Source: Tateyamaria omphalii (lineage in GTDB: Bacteria; Pseudomonadota; Alphaproteobacteria; Rhodobacterales; Rhodobacteraceae). Taken from it: a stretch of 64,000 bases of DNA. Positions 26,310-36,745 of this stretch are shown in pieces. The notes below the pieces were generated by a model, which worked only from the letters and a program-made list of their open reading frames with translations, ran no database searches and was not told the DNA's origin. The DNA is taken from assembly GCF_014651375.1 (NCBI RefSeq), contig NZ_BMWT01000011.1, forward strand, positions 1 to 64,000, given 5' to 3'. The position numbers and the translations under genes were made by a program. How positions within the stretch are numbered: the stretch's first letter is position 1; each line of letters starts with the position of its first letter.

Positions 26310-27554
26310 GTGTGGGGCAATCTGCTTGACCGTTTTCTGACAGGCATGATGGTCGAAGACCGCCTGAGCCTGACATATCCGGATGGAACAACACGAGACT
26401 ATGGGCCGGACACCGGGGCATCGGCGCACCTCGAGATTTCAGATGCCGCAACCTTGCGCGCCCTTGTGCTCAATCCTGACCTCGGTCTTGGAGAAGGGTA
26501 CATGGACGAAAAAATCACGCCCAGAAATTGTACGTTGGATGATGCACTGACCATCATCATCCGTAATCGTTTCAAGGGCCATGTCCCATCTTGGATGATA
26601 TTGGCCAACCGCGCCCGGTTTCATATGCGGCGTTTCATTCAACACAATGCGCCACAAGCTTCACGCAAGAACGTCGCGCACCACTATGACATTTCAGACG
26701 ACCTGTACCGGCTCTTTCTGGACGAAGACATGCAATACTCCTGCGCGTACTTCCGAAATGACAGTATGACACTGGAGCAAGCCCAGATCGCAAAGAAAGC
26801 ACATATCGCGGGCAAGCTGCTTCTGGAGCCGGGCATGCATGTGCTGGATATCGGTTGCGGCTGGGGTGGTATGGCATTGACCCTGGCGCGAGACTACGGG
26901 TGCCGCGTCACCGGCATCACTCTGAGCGAGAACCAATTGGCAACGGCCAAGCAGCGCGCCCATGCAGCAGGCCTCTCGGATCAGATCGACTTTCGGCTCC
27001 AGGACTATCGCCATACGAAAGGTACTTTTGATCGCATCGTGTCGGTCGGGATGCTGGAACATGTGGGGGTGCCCAACTTCGAAACCTATTTCGGCCGAGT
27101 GGCCGAGCTGTTGGATCCCGATGGGGTGGCGCTGGTTCATACGATTGGCCGATCGGCCCCGCCGATGGCGCATTCCTCGTGGATCAATAAGTACATTTTT
27201 CCAGGCGGCTATGTTCCTTCCCTGTCCGAGTTGGCCCCTGCAATGGAGCGGTCGGGACTGTGGCAGACGGATATTGAAGTCTGGCGCTTGCACTATGCCA
27301 AAACGATCCGGCATTGGCGTGATCGCTTCGATCTGCATCTGGACGAGATCCGGTCAACCTATGACGAGCGTTTTGTGCGTATGTTCCACTACTATCTGAC
27401 GGTTTGCATTCTTGCTTTTGAACACCAGATGCAGGCTGTTTATCACCTGCAATTGGCGCACAGACGGGATGCGGTTCCGCTAACCCGGGATTACCTATTT
27501 GACCCGTCTGCCGCAGCATCTGACGCCAACACGCAAAAAAGAGCCTCGGCCTGA
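26310..27554 (+). CDS. cfa: Cyclopropane-fatty-acyl-phospholipid synthase family methyltransferase
   Basis: 414 residues from a GTG start with GGGGAG seven bases upstream; an ATG at 26280 would add ten residues. The N-terminal lipid-binding part is followed by the SAM motif V-L-D-I-G-C-G-W-G-G (178-187), then G-I-T-L-S, S-V-G-M-L-E-H-V-G, and a C-terminal helical region. Members transfer a methylene or methyl group from SAM to the double bond of phospholipid acyl chains. A related SAM-dependent lipid modification (for example furan-lipid or methylated fatty acid synthesis) cannot be excluded. Confidence 0.92.
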   Translation: MWGNLLDRFLTGMMVEDRLSLTYPDGTTRDYGPDTGASAHLEISDAATLRALVLNPDLGLGEGYMDEKITPRNCTLDDALTIIIRNRFKGHVPSWMILANRARFHMRRFIQHNAPQASRKNVAHHYDISDDLYRLFLDEDMQYSCAYFRNDSMTLEQAQIAKKAHIAGKLLLEPGMHVLDIGCGWGGMALTLARDYGCRVTGITLSENQLATAKQRAHAAGLSDQIDFRLQDYRHTKGTFDRIVSVGMLEHVGVPNFETYFGRVAELLDPDGVALVHTIGRSAPPMAHSSWINKYIFPGGYVPSLSELAPAMERSGLWQTDIEVWRLHYAKTIRHWRDRFDLHLDEIRSTYDERFVRMFHYYLTVCILAFEHQMQAVYHLQLAHRRDAVPLTRDYLFDPSAAASDANTQKRASA

Positions 27555-27674
27555 CCGCAGATTCCGCCATCTGCATGCTTTGCCCCTCTTGCACCTTCTT
27601 GCGCCATCCCTATAACGCAGGACAATTTGCTTGCGCCCTGTCGGCGCAGACTGAATCACATCCGGGGGGCCAAG

Positions 27675-30600
27675 ATGCCAAAGCGTACCGACATCAAGTC
27701 GATCATGATTATCGGCGCGGGCCCCATTGTGATTGGCCAAGCCTGCGAGTTTGACTACTCGGGCGCGCAAGCATGCAAGGCGCTGAGGGAGGAAGGTTAC
27801 CGGATCATCCTGGTCAACTCGAACCCCGCGACCATCATGACGGACCCGGGCCTCGCCGACGCCACGTATATCGAACCGATCACGCCAGAGGTGGTGGCCA
27901 AGATCATCGCGAAAGAGCGCCCCGACGCACTGCTGCCAACGATGGGTGGGCAGACCGGTCTGAACACATCCCTTGCACTTGAAGAGATGGGGGTTCTGGA
28001 CAAGTTTGGTGTCGAAATGATTGGCGCCAAGCGCGACGCCATCGAGATGGCGGAAGATCGCAAATTGTTCCGCGAGGCGATGGACCGGTTGGGCATTGAG
28101 AACCCGCGTGCGACCATCGTGACGGCACCAAAGGACGACAAAGGCAACAAAGACCTTGCCTCTGGTGTGGCTCTGGCCATGGACACATTGGAAGAGATTG
28201 GCTTGCCCGCCATCATCCGTCCTGCCTTTACCTTGGGGGGTACGGGTGGTGGTGTTGCGTACAACCGCGATGACTACGAAGCGATCTGCCGGTCCGGTAT
28301 GGATGCTTCACCCGTTGGCCAAATCCTGGTGGACGAGTCGCTGCTGGGCTGGAAGGAATACGAGATGGAGGTTGTGCGCGACACGGCTGACAACGCCATC
28401 ATCGTCTGCTCCATCGAAAATGTGGACCCAATGGGCGTGCACACGGGCGACAGCATCACCGTAGCCCCTGCCCTGACGCTGACGGATAAAGAATACCAAA
28501 TCATGCGCAACCACTCGATCGCGGTCTTGCGCGAGATCGGGGTGGAAACAGGCGGATCCAACGTACAATGGGCCATCAACCCGGAAGACGGGCGGATGGT
28601 CGTGATCGAGATGAACCCGCGGGTATCCCGGTCTTCCGCACTGGCGTCCAAGGCAACGGGGTTCCCGATTGCCAAGATCGCCGCCAAGCTGGCCGTTGGT
28701 TATACCCTGGACGAGCTGGACAACGACATTACCAAGGTCACCCCGGCCTCGTTCGAGCCAACCATTGACTATGTAGTCACCAAGATCCCCAAATTCGCCT
28801 TCGAGAAATTCCCAGGCTCTGTCGCCTCGCTGACAACCGCCATGAAATCCGTTGGCGAAGTAATGGCCATTGGCCGCACATTCCACGAAAGCCTGCAAAA
28901 AGCGATGGCTTCCATGGAGTCCGGGCTGACCGGTCTGGACGATATCGACATTCCCGGCGCCCCGGACAAAGCTGCGGTGATTAAGGCGATCTCGGCCCAG
29001 ACGCCGGATCGGCTGCGTTTGATTGCGCAAGCGATGCGCCACGGATTGAGTGACAACGACATCTTTGGCGCAACCAAGTTCGACCCATGGTTCCTCGCCC
29101 GTATTCGGGAGATCGTGGACACCGAAGCAGACGTGCGCAGCACCGGTTTGCCCACGGCCGAAGAAGGTCTGCGCGCACTCAAGATGATGGGCTTTACTGA
29201 TGCGCGATTGGGTCAATTGACGGATCAGAACGAAACTAACGTCCGGCGAGCGCGCGAGGACCTGGGTGTTCGTGCAGTGTTCAAACGGATCGACACCTGT
29301 GCCGCCGAATTCGAAGCTCAAACACCTTACATGTACTCGACCTACGAAACCCCTGTTTTCGGCGACGTCGAATGCGAAGCCCGACCATCAGACCGCAAGA
29401 AGGTCGTGATCCTTGGGGGCGGACCAAACAGGATCGGCCAAGGGATCGAGTTTGACTATTGCTGCTGTCACGCCTGTTTTGCGCTGACAGAGGCGGGCTA
29501 TGAAACCATCATGGTCAACTGCAACCCCGAAACTGTGTCGACAGACTACGACACTTCGGACAGGCTTTACTTCGAGCCATTGACCTTTGAACACGTCATG
29601 GAAATCCTGCGGGTTGAGCAGGACAATGGCCAGTTGCACGGTGTAATTGTGCAGTTCGGTGGGCAGACACCTTTGAAGCTGGCCAATGCGCTGAGTGACG
29701 CGGGTATCCCAATCCTCGGGACCACACCGGATGCCATCGATCTGGCCGAAGACCGGGAAAGGTTCCAGACACTGGTCAATGAGCTTGGTTTAAAACAGCC
29801 GAAGAACGGCATCGCCCACTCAGATGCCGAGGCGCTGGAAATTGCCGGTGACATCGGGTTCCCTCTGGTCATCCGTCCCTCGTATGTACTTGGTGGGCGC
29901 GCGATGGAGATCGTGCGCGATCAAGCCAGCCTGGAGCGCTATATTTCGGACGCCGTTGTGGTGTCGGGTGACAGCCCCGTGTTGCTGGATAGCTACCTCG
30001 CCGGAGCGGTCGAGCTGGACGTCGACGCCCTGTGTGACGGCACGGATGTGCATGTTGCCGGCATCATGCAACATATCGAGGAAGCTGGAGTGCACTCCGG
30101 CGACAGTGCTTGCTCACTTCCGCCGTATTCCTTGTCAGCCGACGTCATTGCCGAGATCGAAACCCAGACACACGCGCTGGCAAAGGCTTTGAATGTCGTT
30201 GGGCTGATGAACATCCAGTTTGCCATTCAGGGCGACGACATTTTCCTGATCGAAGTCAACCCGCGTGCCTCTAGGACCGTGCCATTCGTGGCCAAATCCA
30301 CCGACAGCGCCATCGCCTCGATTGCGGCACGTATTATGGCGGGCGAACCGCTGTCAAATTTCCCGCAGCGCCCTGCATATGATGCGGATGCTAGTTATGA
30401 CAGCGTGCTGCCGCTCGCTGACCCGATGACCTTGGCCGATCCAAATATGCCTTGGTTCTCGGTCAAGGAAGCGGTGCTGCCGTTTGCCCGGTTCCCGGGT
30501 GTGGACACCATTCTGGGGCCGGAAATGCGGTCCACCGGAGAGGTCATGGGATGGGATCGCACGTTCGCGCGCGCTTTCCTGAAGGCCCAGATGGGTGCGG

Positions 30601-31007
30601 GCATGGTTCTGCCAGACACAGGGTGTACGTTCATCTCGATCAAGGACATGGACAAAACGCCCCAAATGCTGGAGGCCGCGCAAATCCTACACGGTTTGGG
30701 TTTCACTGCGGTCGCAACGCGTGGAACGGCCAACTGGCTGGAAGAGAACGGAGTCCCATGCGGGACTGTCAACAAAGTCTATGAAGGACGGCCCGACGTC
30801 ACGGATATGATGAAGGACAATGGAATTCAGTTGGTCTTTAATACGACTGAGGGCGCACAAGCGGTTGAAGACAGTAAGTCAATCCGTTCAATCGCATTAT
30901 ATGACAAGATTCCGTACTTCACGACCGCGGCTGGTGCATATGCGGCAGCGTTGGCAATCCGGGAACAGGCACAAGGAGATATAGGTGTAAAAGCTTTGCA
31001 GGCTTGA
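27675..31007 (+). CDS. carB: Carbamoyl-phosphate synthase large subunit
   Basis: 1110 residues, the full two-lobed CarB with repeated ATP-grasp halves. The first half starts [23 protein letters not shown], the second near [22 protein letters not shown], and the C-terminal MGS-like allosteric domain (about 960-1110) ends the chain. It makes carbamoyl phosphate for arginine and pyrimidine synthesis with CarA, which is not in this window. A G-rich ribosome site precedes the ATG at 27675. Confidence 0.98.
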   Translation: MPKRTDIKSIMIIGAGPIVIGQACEFDYSGAQACKALREEGYRIILVNSNPATIMTDPGLADATYIEPITPEVVAKIIAKERPDALLPTMGGQTGLNTSLALEEMGVLDKFGVEMIGAKRDAIEMAEDRKLFREAMDRLGIENPRATIVTAPKDDKGNKDLASGVALAMDTLEEIGLPAIIRPAFTLGGTGGGVAYNRDDYEAICRSGMDASPVGQILVDESLLGWKEYEMEVVRDTADNAIIVCSIENVDPMGVHTGDSITVAPALTLTDKEYQIMRNHSIAVLREIGVETGGSNVQWAINPEDGRMVVIEMNPRVSRSSALASKATGFPIAKIAAKLAVGYTLDELDNDITKVTPASFEPTIDYVVTKIPKFAFEKFPGSVASLTTAMKSVGEVMAIGRTFHESLQKAMASMESGLTGLDDIDIPGAPDKAAVIKAISAQTPDRLRLIAQAMRHGLSDNDIFGATKFDPWFLARIREIVDTEADVRSTGLPTAEEGLRALKMMGFTDARLGQLTDQNETNVRRAREDLGVRAVFKRIDTCAAEFEAQTPYMYSTYETPVFGDVECEARPSDRKKVVILGGGPNRIGQGIEFDYCCCHACFALTEAGYETIMVNCNPETVSTDYDTSDRLYFEPLTFEHVMEILRVEQDNGQLHGVIVQFGGQTPLKLANALSDAGIPILGTTPDAIDLAEDRERFQTLVNELGLKQPKNGIAHSDAEALEIAGDIGFPLVIRPSYVLGGRAMEIVRDQASLERYISDAVVVSGDSPVLLDSYLAGAVELDVDALCDGTDVHVAGIMQHIEEAGVHSGDSACSLPPYSLSADVIAEIETQTHALAKALNVVGLMNIQFAIQGDDIFLIEVNPRASRTVPFVAKSTDSAIASIAARIMAGEPLSNFPQRPAYDADASYDSVLPLADPMTLADPNMPWFSVKEAVLPFARFPGVDTILGPEMRSTGEVMGWDRTFARAFLKAQMGAGMVLPDTGCTFISIKDMDKTPQMLEAAQILHGLGFTAVATRGTANWLEENGVPCGTVNKVYEGRPDVTDMMKDNGIQLVFNTTEGAQAVEDSKSIRSIALYDKIPYFTTAAGAYAAALAIREQAQGDIGVKALQA

Positions 31008-31802
31008 TCACTTCAGCGCAAGAAACCGATCTGAAATCTGATCGAGGTTTTCCAACATCGCGTCTCCGAGGACTGAGGCCAATTGTACATTGCGTGGGTC
31101 GATTGGGTCGCCCGATGCTGCCGCAGACAGGATCGGCTCCAGCGTTTTCCACTTGGCAGCGACTTTGCCTAAAGTGACCTTGATGTGCACGTTGGGCACT
31201 GCAATCATCCGAGCCTCCGGATCGCCTATTACGAGCGCTTGAAGGGACTGACTGAAGTAAGCAATGCGCTCGGTCATTGCCCGATCCGCACCTGAAGCCG
31301 CCAAGTCGGTCAGGAAGAGGCACAAATCACGCTGAAACGCCTGCGAAACGACGCGCAATTCGTGCACCACAGCATATGATCCACGGTACTTGCCCGCAAC
31401 ATCGGAGGTCGCATTGTAGCGCATCTGGCTATAGCGGGCTGCAAGCCTTGGATTGGTTCTGATCAACAAGGTCACAGGGACTGTATGCCGATCCCCCGCG
31501 ACGATCTGTTGTGCCGATCTGGTCAGGGTTTCAACCTCATCGAAGAGGATGTAATCCACTTCAGATTGCCCAGCCGATGTGGAGGACAGTGCATACAGTT
31601 CCCTTACTGATGTAGCCACATCTTCCGCATGCACGGGTGTTTGCGCCCCAACAAAGAGCAAACAAACGGATTTTGTTATTCGGTGCACCAATACAGCTTG
31701 ATCCGCCAAACCACGGATGGTTGTTTGGTCCCCTGCCGCAGCGTTTAACCCGCAATGCAAGACAAGGACGGCTGTGAGAAACAGTTTTGCCAATGCGATC
31801 AC
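31008..31802 (-). CDS. Secreted helical protein, possibly related to PilJ/NIT-type sensor domains
   Basis: 264 residues with signal peptide MIALAKLFLTAVLVLHCGLNAAAG. The mature part is predicted from its pattern to be mainly helical, with two similar halves each having a hydrophobic heptad pattern (A-V-L-V-H-R-I-T-K-S-V-C-L-L-F-V-G early; V-H-I-K-V-T-L-G-K-V-A-A-K-W late). The first helix recalls the N-terminal PilJ-type sensor domain (Q-x-M-x-x-R-x-x-K), but without membrane or signalling parts. It converges on carB with no gap. Function unknown. Confidence 0.7.
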   Translation of the reverse strand: MIALAKLFLTAVLVLHCGLNAAAGDQTTIRGLADQAVLVHRITKSVCLLFVGAQTPVHAEDVATSVRELYALSSTSAGQSEVDYILFDEVETLTRSAQQIVAGDRHTVPVTLLIRTNPRLAARYSQMRYNATSDVAGKYRGSYAVVHELRVVSQAFQRDLCLFLTDLAASGADRAMTERIAYFSQSLQALVIGDPEARMIAVPNVHIKVTLGKVAAKWKTLEPILSAAASGDPIDPRNVQLASVLGDAMLENLDQISDRFLALK

Positions 31803-31927
31803 ACCACTTTGAAGGCCGGTCCAATACCCATCTAGCTCATCGAGTTTAAGGTAGGTTTAATCGGTCCAAGTCTCTTCCTTGTGCCCCTTGCCCCTAGATA
31901 CAAATGAAATACAATCTACGCCATGAT

Positions 31928-32000
31928 GCCGCTGTAGCTCAGCTGGTAGAGCACGTCATTCGTAATGATGGGGTCGGGGGTTCGAGTCCCTTCAGCGGCA
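31928..32000 (+). tRNA. tRNA-Thr (anticodon CGT)
   Basis: The acceptor arms GCCGCTG (31928-31934) and CAGCGGC (31993-31999) pair perfectly, with discriminator A32000. The D arm is GCTC-AGCTGGTAGA-GCAC. The anticodon stem CGTCA/TGATG encloses TTCGTAA with CGT at 31961-31963, which reads ACG (Thr). The TTCGAGT T-loop is present. The 3' CCA is not encoded (CCG follows). It marks the boundary to the AT-richer accessory region. Confidence 0.95.
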
Positions 32001-32684
32001 CCGTTTTCTGTACTTTAGCTTGAAATTTCAGTTTGCAGCTAACGTGAAAAGCGGACCTCCGACCGATCATTCTATGCAAAAAACCTGTTTTTCTCGGTCC
32101 ACATGTAATGCGCCAACTTGACCGTCATTTCGGATGCGCAAGATGTAGTAGTTGGTTGCGCTTGTTTGGTGGAGATATCGATGAGCGTCCTCCTGTGAGC
32201 ACAGGCTTCAAACGCTTGTTTACCAACTCTAATCGACGAGCATCGTGGGGCCACCCTTGTTTCGACGTTGCCGCCTAGGCTCGTTCTGAGCAGTGAAATT
32301 TCTGTCAACCAACCGAACGCCCGGCATCCTGCACCAAAACAAGTCTCCGGTCGCTCTTTATGCCACACCGCCATACTCCTTTGGGAGCCCATGCACGGTT
32401 CAAAGGTCCCCAATGGCGCCACCCAGAGTTGCGGATACGTGGCAGAGCAGCTGGCAGGTCCGCATGGAGGCAATGCCTAAGCTACTGGCTGAAGGCCAGT
32501 GATCTCGACGGGCTGTATATTGCTTGATCCGTTCGTGGCCTCTTGATCGCTCGATTATAATGCCACTTTCGCCAACACGTGAGAGACCAGTCGAAATCTA
32601 TCAACTTTCAACTCCATTTGTCGTTTTCTGGAAGTTCGGTTCAATGCAAACGCGTATGCTTTTTTCGAAGGAGAAGACAAAGAG
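32001..32684. other. Gene-poor stretch just after the tRNA
   Basis: About 680 bases with no gene I can support. A leftward frame of 133 codons (32072-32473) has no recognisable motif. Composition is more A+T-rich than the left part of the window. I saw no repeat of the tRNA 3' end nearby and no integrase. Confidence 0.5.
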
Positions 32685-33157
32685 ATGCTATCATTCAAGC
32701 AAGCAGACTTTGGAGATGCCGAAACGATCCATCAGATTGGTCGCTTAGATCATGTGACCAATTACGTCAGTCAAAGAACTTTGGAAGAGATAGGCGCAAG
32801 CATTCTGGACCCAAATGAGGTTACTTCCTCGGATTTGATGAAGGGAACGTCTGAGTGGGCTTCGCCTACCTCGTCGGGATGTGGGAGAAAAATCAGGCCG
32901 TGGAACTTCGGCAACTCGCCGTCCAGACACCTGGTCAAGGTCATGGTGGTTTTCTGTTAAGTGCGGTCCGAAGAGAAGTTCTGGAGAACCGCCAAAAGAA
33001 CCAACTTTGGTTGGATGTGTTCTCTGAGAATACGCAAACACGGAACCTTTATCAAAAGAACGGATTTGTCGAAGAGGGATTGCTGCGGCAAGCGTACCTC
33101 TGGAAAGGTGGCTTTCAGTCAACTGTGATAATGTCAGTTTTAGCCCAGGAGCTCTGA
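32685..33157 (+). pseudogene. GNAT acetyltransferase broken by a frameshift
   Basis: The first frame (from ATG 32685, weak AAGGAG upstream) encodes an N-terminal GNAT half (residues like L-S-F-K-Q-A-D-F-G-D-A-E-T-I) up to about 32850. The continuation lies in a different frame from about 32850 to 33157: V-G-F-A-Y-L-V-G, then V-E-L-R-Q-L-A-V and the acetyl-CoA loop Q-G-H-G-G, ending in the C-terminal Y-Q-K-N-G-F-V-E-E-G strand. Joined, they make one typical acetyltransferase of about 155 residues. One or two lost bases near 32840-32853 would explain it; a sequencing error is the other option. Confidence 0.75.
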
Positions 33158-33243
33158 ATTTGAAATTTGTTCAGAGGCAAGCTCAGCTACACTGGGTAAA
33201 TATAAGTTGCGGACCGCTCCTGACCCAAGGTCAGGAATAGTCC

Positions 33244-33810
33244 TCAATGCGATAGGTTGAACTCATAAACAACTGAACCTTCTAATCGGCTCGGTGGAAG
33301 AGCGCCAATTTTCAAGGTTCCGCCTAGGCGTTCTGCCAGAGCCGCGGATGCAAAGTTGCCCCTGCGCACATGCGCAATCATGTCCGTAAACCCAAGTACT
33401 TGAGCGGCGTAGTCTTTGAATGCTTGGCCCGCTTCAGTTGCAAACCCCTTGCGCTCATGGTCGTGGTGCCAAATTGTCCAAGTAATCTCCGGTGGTTCCG
33501 AAGTATCCAGCTGCAGAGCACCAAAGTGCCCTAGGGCTCTGCCCGAACTCTGTTCGACCATTACGAAACGACCGAAGCCACGCAATTCCCAATGGCCAAT
33601 CATTGATGCCAGTTTTTCAAACGCCTGAACGTTCGTAAACGGGCCACCGACATACTTGCTTCGTTTGCTAACGCAGTACTTTGTATATGGTATCAAATCG
33701 TATTCGGTTGGCCGGCGGAGGTTGAGCCGTTTGGTTTGAATTTGAGAGGTCTGCATTGTCATTGCCACGTAATCGTAACGCGTCGTAGCCACTTTGCATG
33801 ACACATTCAT
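33244..33810 (-). CDS. GNAT acetyltransferase, RimJ/RimL-like
   Basis: Up to 188 residues; an internal ATG at 33762 or 33756 (M-Q-T-S-Q-I-Q-T-K-R-L-N-L-R-R-P) gives the usual family start, and no clear ribosome site decides. The pattern T-x-R-L-x-L-R, then E-I-T-W-T-I-W-H-H-D-H-E-R-K-G-F-A-T-E-A and N-F-A-S-A-A-L-A-E-R-L-G is the RimJ/RimL acetyltransferase signature. These enzymes acetylate small molecules or protein N-termini. It stands alone in the accessory region. Confidence 0.85.
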   Translation of the reverse strand: MNVSCKVATTRYDYVAMTMQTSQIQTKRLNLRRPTEYDLIPYTKYCVSKRSKYVGGPFTNVQAFEKLASMIGHWELRGFGRFVMVEQSSGRALGHFGALQLDTSEPPEITWTIWHHDHERKGFATEAGQAFKDYAAQVLGFTDMIAHVRRGNFASAALAERLGGTLKIGALPPSRLEGSVVYEFNLSH

Positions 33811-34037
33811 GACGCTTGTGAGTTCTCAATACGCATCTGGCCAACCCATGACGGAATGACTGAAGCGACATGCTCTGACGGGAGTGAATCGTACCGGTTC
33901 TAAGGGCAAGCGCATATACCGGTTGAGGTACTGACGGTTTGATACGGTTGTTTTCATTCACGCTTCGCAGCCGCAGTCACCTATTCGATCTGACAACACT
34001 TTCGGGTATCTTTGATCGCGATTTGGCTTAACGGCGA

Positions 34038-35024
34038 CTATCGTATGAGGAAATCGTTGGTAAACCAGTCTGTGGCGTTGGGTCGCTCTGAAAGGACTTC
34101 TCCGGCATCATCTCTCAGGATGCGTTCATCGTACAGAAAGTCGGTAATCCCGAGAAACATCTCGGGATCTATCTCGCCGAGCGCTTCGCCCGGGTCTTGA
34201 AGGTACCCACCCTCAGACAAGGCTTGGACGGCTGCAACTACCAATTCGGGATTTGTCAGCATACCCGCAGATTCTTCGATCAACAATTCTGCCGCGCGGA
34301 CTGGATTTTCATTCGCAAACTCATAGCCACGCTGAACCGCTTGGATAAATGCGATGGCCGTTTGTCCGTTCTGCTGAAGCCATGTTTCATCAGCGCCCAT
34401 GTAAGTTGTATGCATGTCAGGAACGCCAAAATCTGAATATTCGAAGCCTCTCTGATTTCGACCGGTCAGGTTGGCGATAACCCCTTCCCAAGTTTTGATT
34501 TCCAACGTGAAGTCGATACTTCCATTGTCCAGAGCCTCGTACGTGGATGTGCCGAGCGTAACGGTTTCAAACTCACCCTGCCCTCCGTCATACTGGATCA
34601 TTTTGGCCACCAGAGAGGATTCCCATTCACTGCCAAATCCCCCGTATATCAACCCGTCCAGATCGGCAGGCCGTTGTATGTCACCACGGTCTGCATTGAA
34701 AACCAATCGTCCCGTCTCATGCTGAACAATGGCCATTACGGCAATGACATCCGCACCTGAACTGCGTTGCGTATGGAGGCTAACGCCGTCCAGTACACCA
34801 AACTGAGCAACGCCTGACGCGACAAGAACCGTTGATGAGGTGTCGGTATAGGGCAAGATATCCACGTCAAGATCGGCCTCTTCAAACCATCCAAGTGCTT
34901 GCGCGACGTACAGTCCGACATGGTTCGAGTTTGGCGTCCAGTCGAGCGCAACGCTTATGGTTTCTTCAGCAAGCAAAGGCAAAGCGGACAAACAGAACAG
35001 TGTCGAGTACAAAAGTTTTTTCAT
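34038..35024 (-). CDS. thiY: ABC transporter substrate-binding protein, ThiY/THI5-like
   Basis: 328-residue exported protein (signal peptide MKKLLYSTLFCLSALPLLA) of the NMT1/THI5 family. The mature N-terminus has the hallmark D-W-T-P-N-S-N-H-V-G-L-Y-V-A used to bind thiamine pyrimidine precursors, and G-G-F-G-S-E-W-E later. It is the last gene of a permease-ATPase-binding protein operon headed by a TPP riboswitch. It fits ThiY, which captures N-formyl-aminopyrimidine or HMP-like thiamine breakdown products. The exact ligand is not determined by sequence. Confidence 0.9.
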   Translation of the reverse strand: MKKLLYSTLFCLSALPLLAEETISVALDWTPNSNHVGLYVAQALGWFEEADLDVDILPYTDTSSTVLVASGVAQFGVLDGVSLHTQRSSGADVIAVMAIVQHETGRLVFNADRGDIQRPADLDGLIYGGFGSEWESSLVAKMIQYDGGQGEFETVTLGTSTYEALDNGSIDFTLEIKTWEGVIANLTGRNQRGFEYSDFGVPDMHTTYMGADETWLQQNGQTAIAFIQAVQRGYEFANENPVRAAELLIEESAGMLTNPELVVAAVQALSEGGYLQDPGEALGEIDPEMFLGITDFLYDERILRDDAGEVLSERPNATDWFTNDFLIR

Positions 35025-35038
35025 AGGAAGTTGCCCCT

Positions 35039-35776
35039 TTAATTCAACAGTATGTCGAGGATTTCGGTTTCGTACTCTCTCGCTTGAGCCGAGACCGGAT
35101 TGTCCGTCCGCGGCCGTGGAAGAGCGATTTTGATCTCACGGGTCACTTTGGTTGGACGTCTGGATAGGACGTACACTCGGTCGGATAATGTGACCGCTTC
35201 TCGCACATCGTGCGTTATGAGCACGGCTGTCCAAGACTGTTTCATCCAACGCCGTTCAAACCACTGCTGCATTCGAATTCGGGTTAGCGCATCCAAAGCA
35301 CCAAAGGGTTCGTCCAAGAGTATGATCGGGCTTTCGACAGCGATGGTCCTGAGAAGAGCTGCGCGTTGTCTCATTCCTCCGGATATCTGATCGGGATAAT
35401 GATGTTCGAAACCTTCCAAGCCGAACTCTTGGATTATTGGCAGGACCCTCGAACGAGCGGCTCGCCGGGTCACCCCATTGACCTCCAATCCTAGGATTGC
35501 GTTGTCCAGGATGCTGCGCCACGGCATCAATGCGTCGCGCTGCGGCATCAGCGCAAACACAACATCACTTTGAATCAACTGCTGGCCGCGGAAGAGAACA
35601 TTGCCGGATTGCGCAGGAACCTCTCCGGTCAATACCTTTAGGAGTGTCGACTTTCCGCAGCCCGAAGGCCCAAGTATTGAGACAACTTCGCCGGGTTCGA
35701 CCTCCAGGGAGAGACCGCAAGCGATCCGATTTTCTCCCAACTTTACATTGAGATCCACTATCGCAAGCTCAAACAT
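35039..35776 (-). CDS. thiZ: ABC transporter ATPase, ThiZ-like
   Basis: 245-residue nucleotide-binding subunit: Walker A G-P-S-G-C-G-K-S-T, signature I-S-G-G-M-R-Q-R, Walker B I-I-L-L-D-E-P-F-G-A-L-D and the switch His in L-I-T-H-D. It belongs to the nitrate/taurine/thiamine-precursor (SsuB/TauB-like) subgroup. Its start overlaps the end of the permease gene by eight bases, which suggests coupled translation. Confidence 0.93.
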   Translation of the reverse strand: MFELAIVDLNVKLGENRIACGLSLEVEPGEVVSILGPSGCGKSTLLKVLTGEVPAQSGNVLFRGQQLIQSDVVFALMPQRDALMPWRSILDNAILGLEVNGVTRRAARSRVLPIIQEFGLEGFEHHYPDQISGGMRQRAALLRTIAVESPIILLDEPFGALDALTRIRMQQWFERRWMKQSWTAVLITHDVREAVTLSDRVYVLSRRPTKVTREIKIALPRPRTDNPVSAQAREYETEILDILLN

Positions 35777-36641
35777 GGGGATTTCTCCCTGACCTGTAAC
35801 CGATCAGCAGCGATTGCGCTAAAGCGCAAACCGCATAGAGGAACAATGTCAGGGCCGAGCAGAAAACCACTGCAGCAAGCATCAAGTCCGGCCTGAAGCT
35901 GTTCTTTGCATTCAGTATTACGATGCCTAGACCAGAACGTGCACCAGAGTATTCCGCAAAAATAGCTGCGACCACGGCATAGGTTATTGAGATCCGTAGA
36001 CCTGCAAAGAGATATGGAAGCGCCGTTGGAACCCTTGCCATCCAAAAGATCTGCCAACGGGTTGCTCCAAAGGAACGCAGAAGTGAGGCCAGGTCCCTGT
36101 CGGTTGCCTCATAACCTTGGAGGAGCGCGACCAACACTGGAAAAAAAGTGACGAGCGCAACCAGAATGATCTTCGGCATCAGGCCAAATCCAAACCAGAG
36201 AACGACTAGCGGTGCTATCGCGGTCAAGGGCAGAGTCTGGCTTACAATCAGTATGGGCATACCTGCCCTGCGGAGCCAAGCGAACGTATCCAGCAGTACT
36301 GAAAGGAGGAAAGCAAGGCTTAACGAAACGAAGAACCCTGCCACGGTGGCTTGCAGTGTGGGAACGGAATTTCGAAAGAGAAGGTCTCGTTTATCAACCA
36401 TCTGCGACATAACCCGCGATGGCGATGGCAATATCAGGGCTGACACATCGGAGAGACGAACATATGCCTCCCAAAGGACGGCCATCAGGGCCAGGCCAGC
36501 CAACGCAATCGCCCATTGGGACCCGTCGAAGGACCCCTGATGTCGTGATGACCGTTCATGATCTGACAACCCTTCAACCCCGGGATGTTTCAATCGCTGG
36601 ATGGTTGATATGAACGAGGAAAGGCTACTCCAGCCAATCAT
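35769..36641 (-). CDS. thiX: ABC transporter permease, ThiX-like
   Basis: 290 residues with about six hydrophobic segments and the cytoplasmic EAA-like loop (L-L-R-S-F-G-A-T-R-W-Q-I-F-W-M-A-R-V-P-T-A-L-P) of SsuC/TauC-type permeases. A hydrophilic N-terminal extension of about 45 residues precedes the first helix. Its ATG lies one base beyond the closing helix of the TPP riboswitch, so its translation should be switched directly by thiamine pyrophosphate. It is the first gene of the thiX-thiZ-thiY operon. Confidence 0.9.
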   Translation of the reverse strand: MIGWSSLSSFISTIQRLKHPGVEGLSDHERSSRHQGSFDGSQWAIALAGLALMAVLWEAYVRLSDVSALILPSPSRVMSQMVDKRDLLFRNSVPTLQATVAGFFVSLSLAFLLSVLLDTFAWLRRAGMPILIVSQTLPLTAIAPLVVLWFGFGLMPKIILVALVTFFPVLVALLQGYEATDRDLASLLRSFGATRWQIFWMARVPTALPYLFAGLRISITYAVVAAIFAEYSGARSGLGIVILNAKNSFRPDLMLAAVVFCSALTLFLYAVCALAQSLLIGYRSGRNPHV

Positions 36642-36642
36642 G

Positions 36643-36745
36643 ACTAAGACCTCACTACGCTGGCATTACCCAGTTCAGCTCAAGGGTACGAAGACTTGGC
36701 GTCCTCATCTCAGCCACGGCAGTACGCAGCCCCCCTGATTTCAGT
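36643..36745 (-). promoter_or_regulatory. TPP riboswitch (THI element)
   Basis: Read on the minus strand, the segment has G-rich GGGGGGCTGC, then GGCTGAGA (complement at 36708-36713), ACCCTTGAGCTGAACTGGGTAATGCCAGC (complement ends at 36659) and GTAGTGAG. This is the conserved order of THI-box elements. P1 can close with ACTGA (36745-36741) against TTAGT (36647-36643). The GAGGT ribosome site of the permease lies within the 3' strand and the ATG is one base after P1, so ligand binding should block translation initiation. Confidence 0.93.

Noticed and set aside
32072-32473. 133-codon leftward frame after tRNA-Thr
   Set aside because: No domain, signal or neighbour support, and composition typical of chance frames in this region.
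31928-32684. Integrated element with an att repeat of the tRNA 3' end
   Set aside because: I found no second copy of the tRNA 3' end and no integrase or transposase, so an element cannot be delimited.
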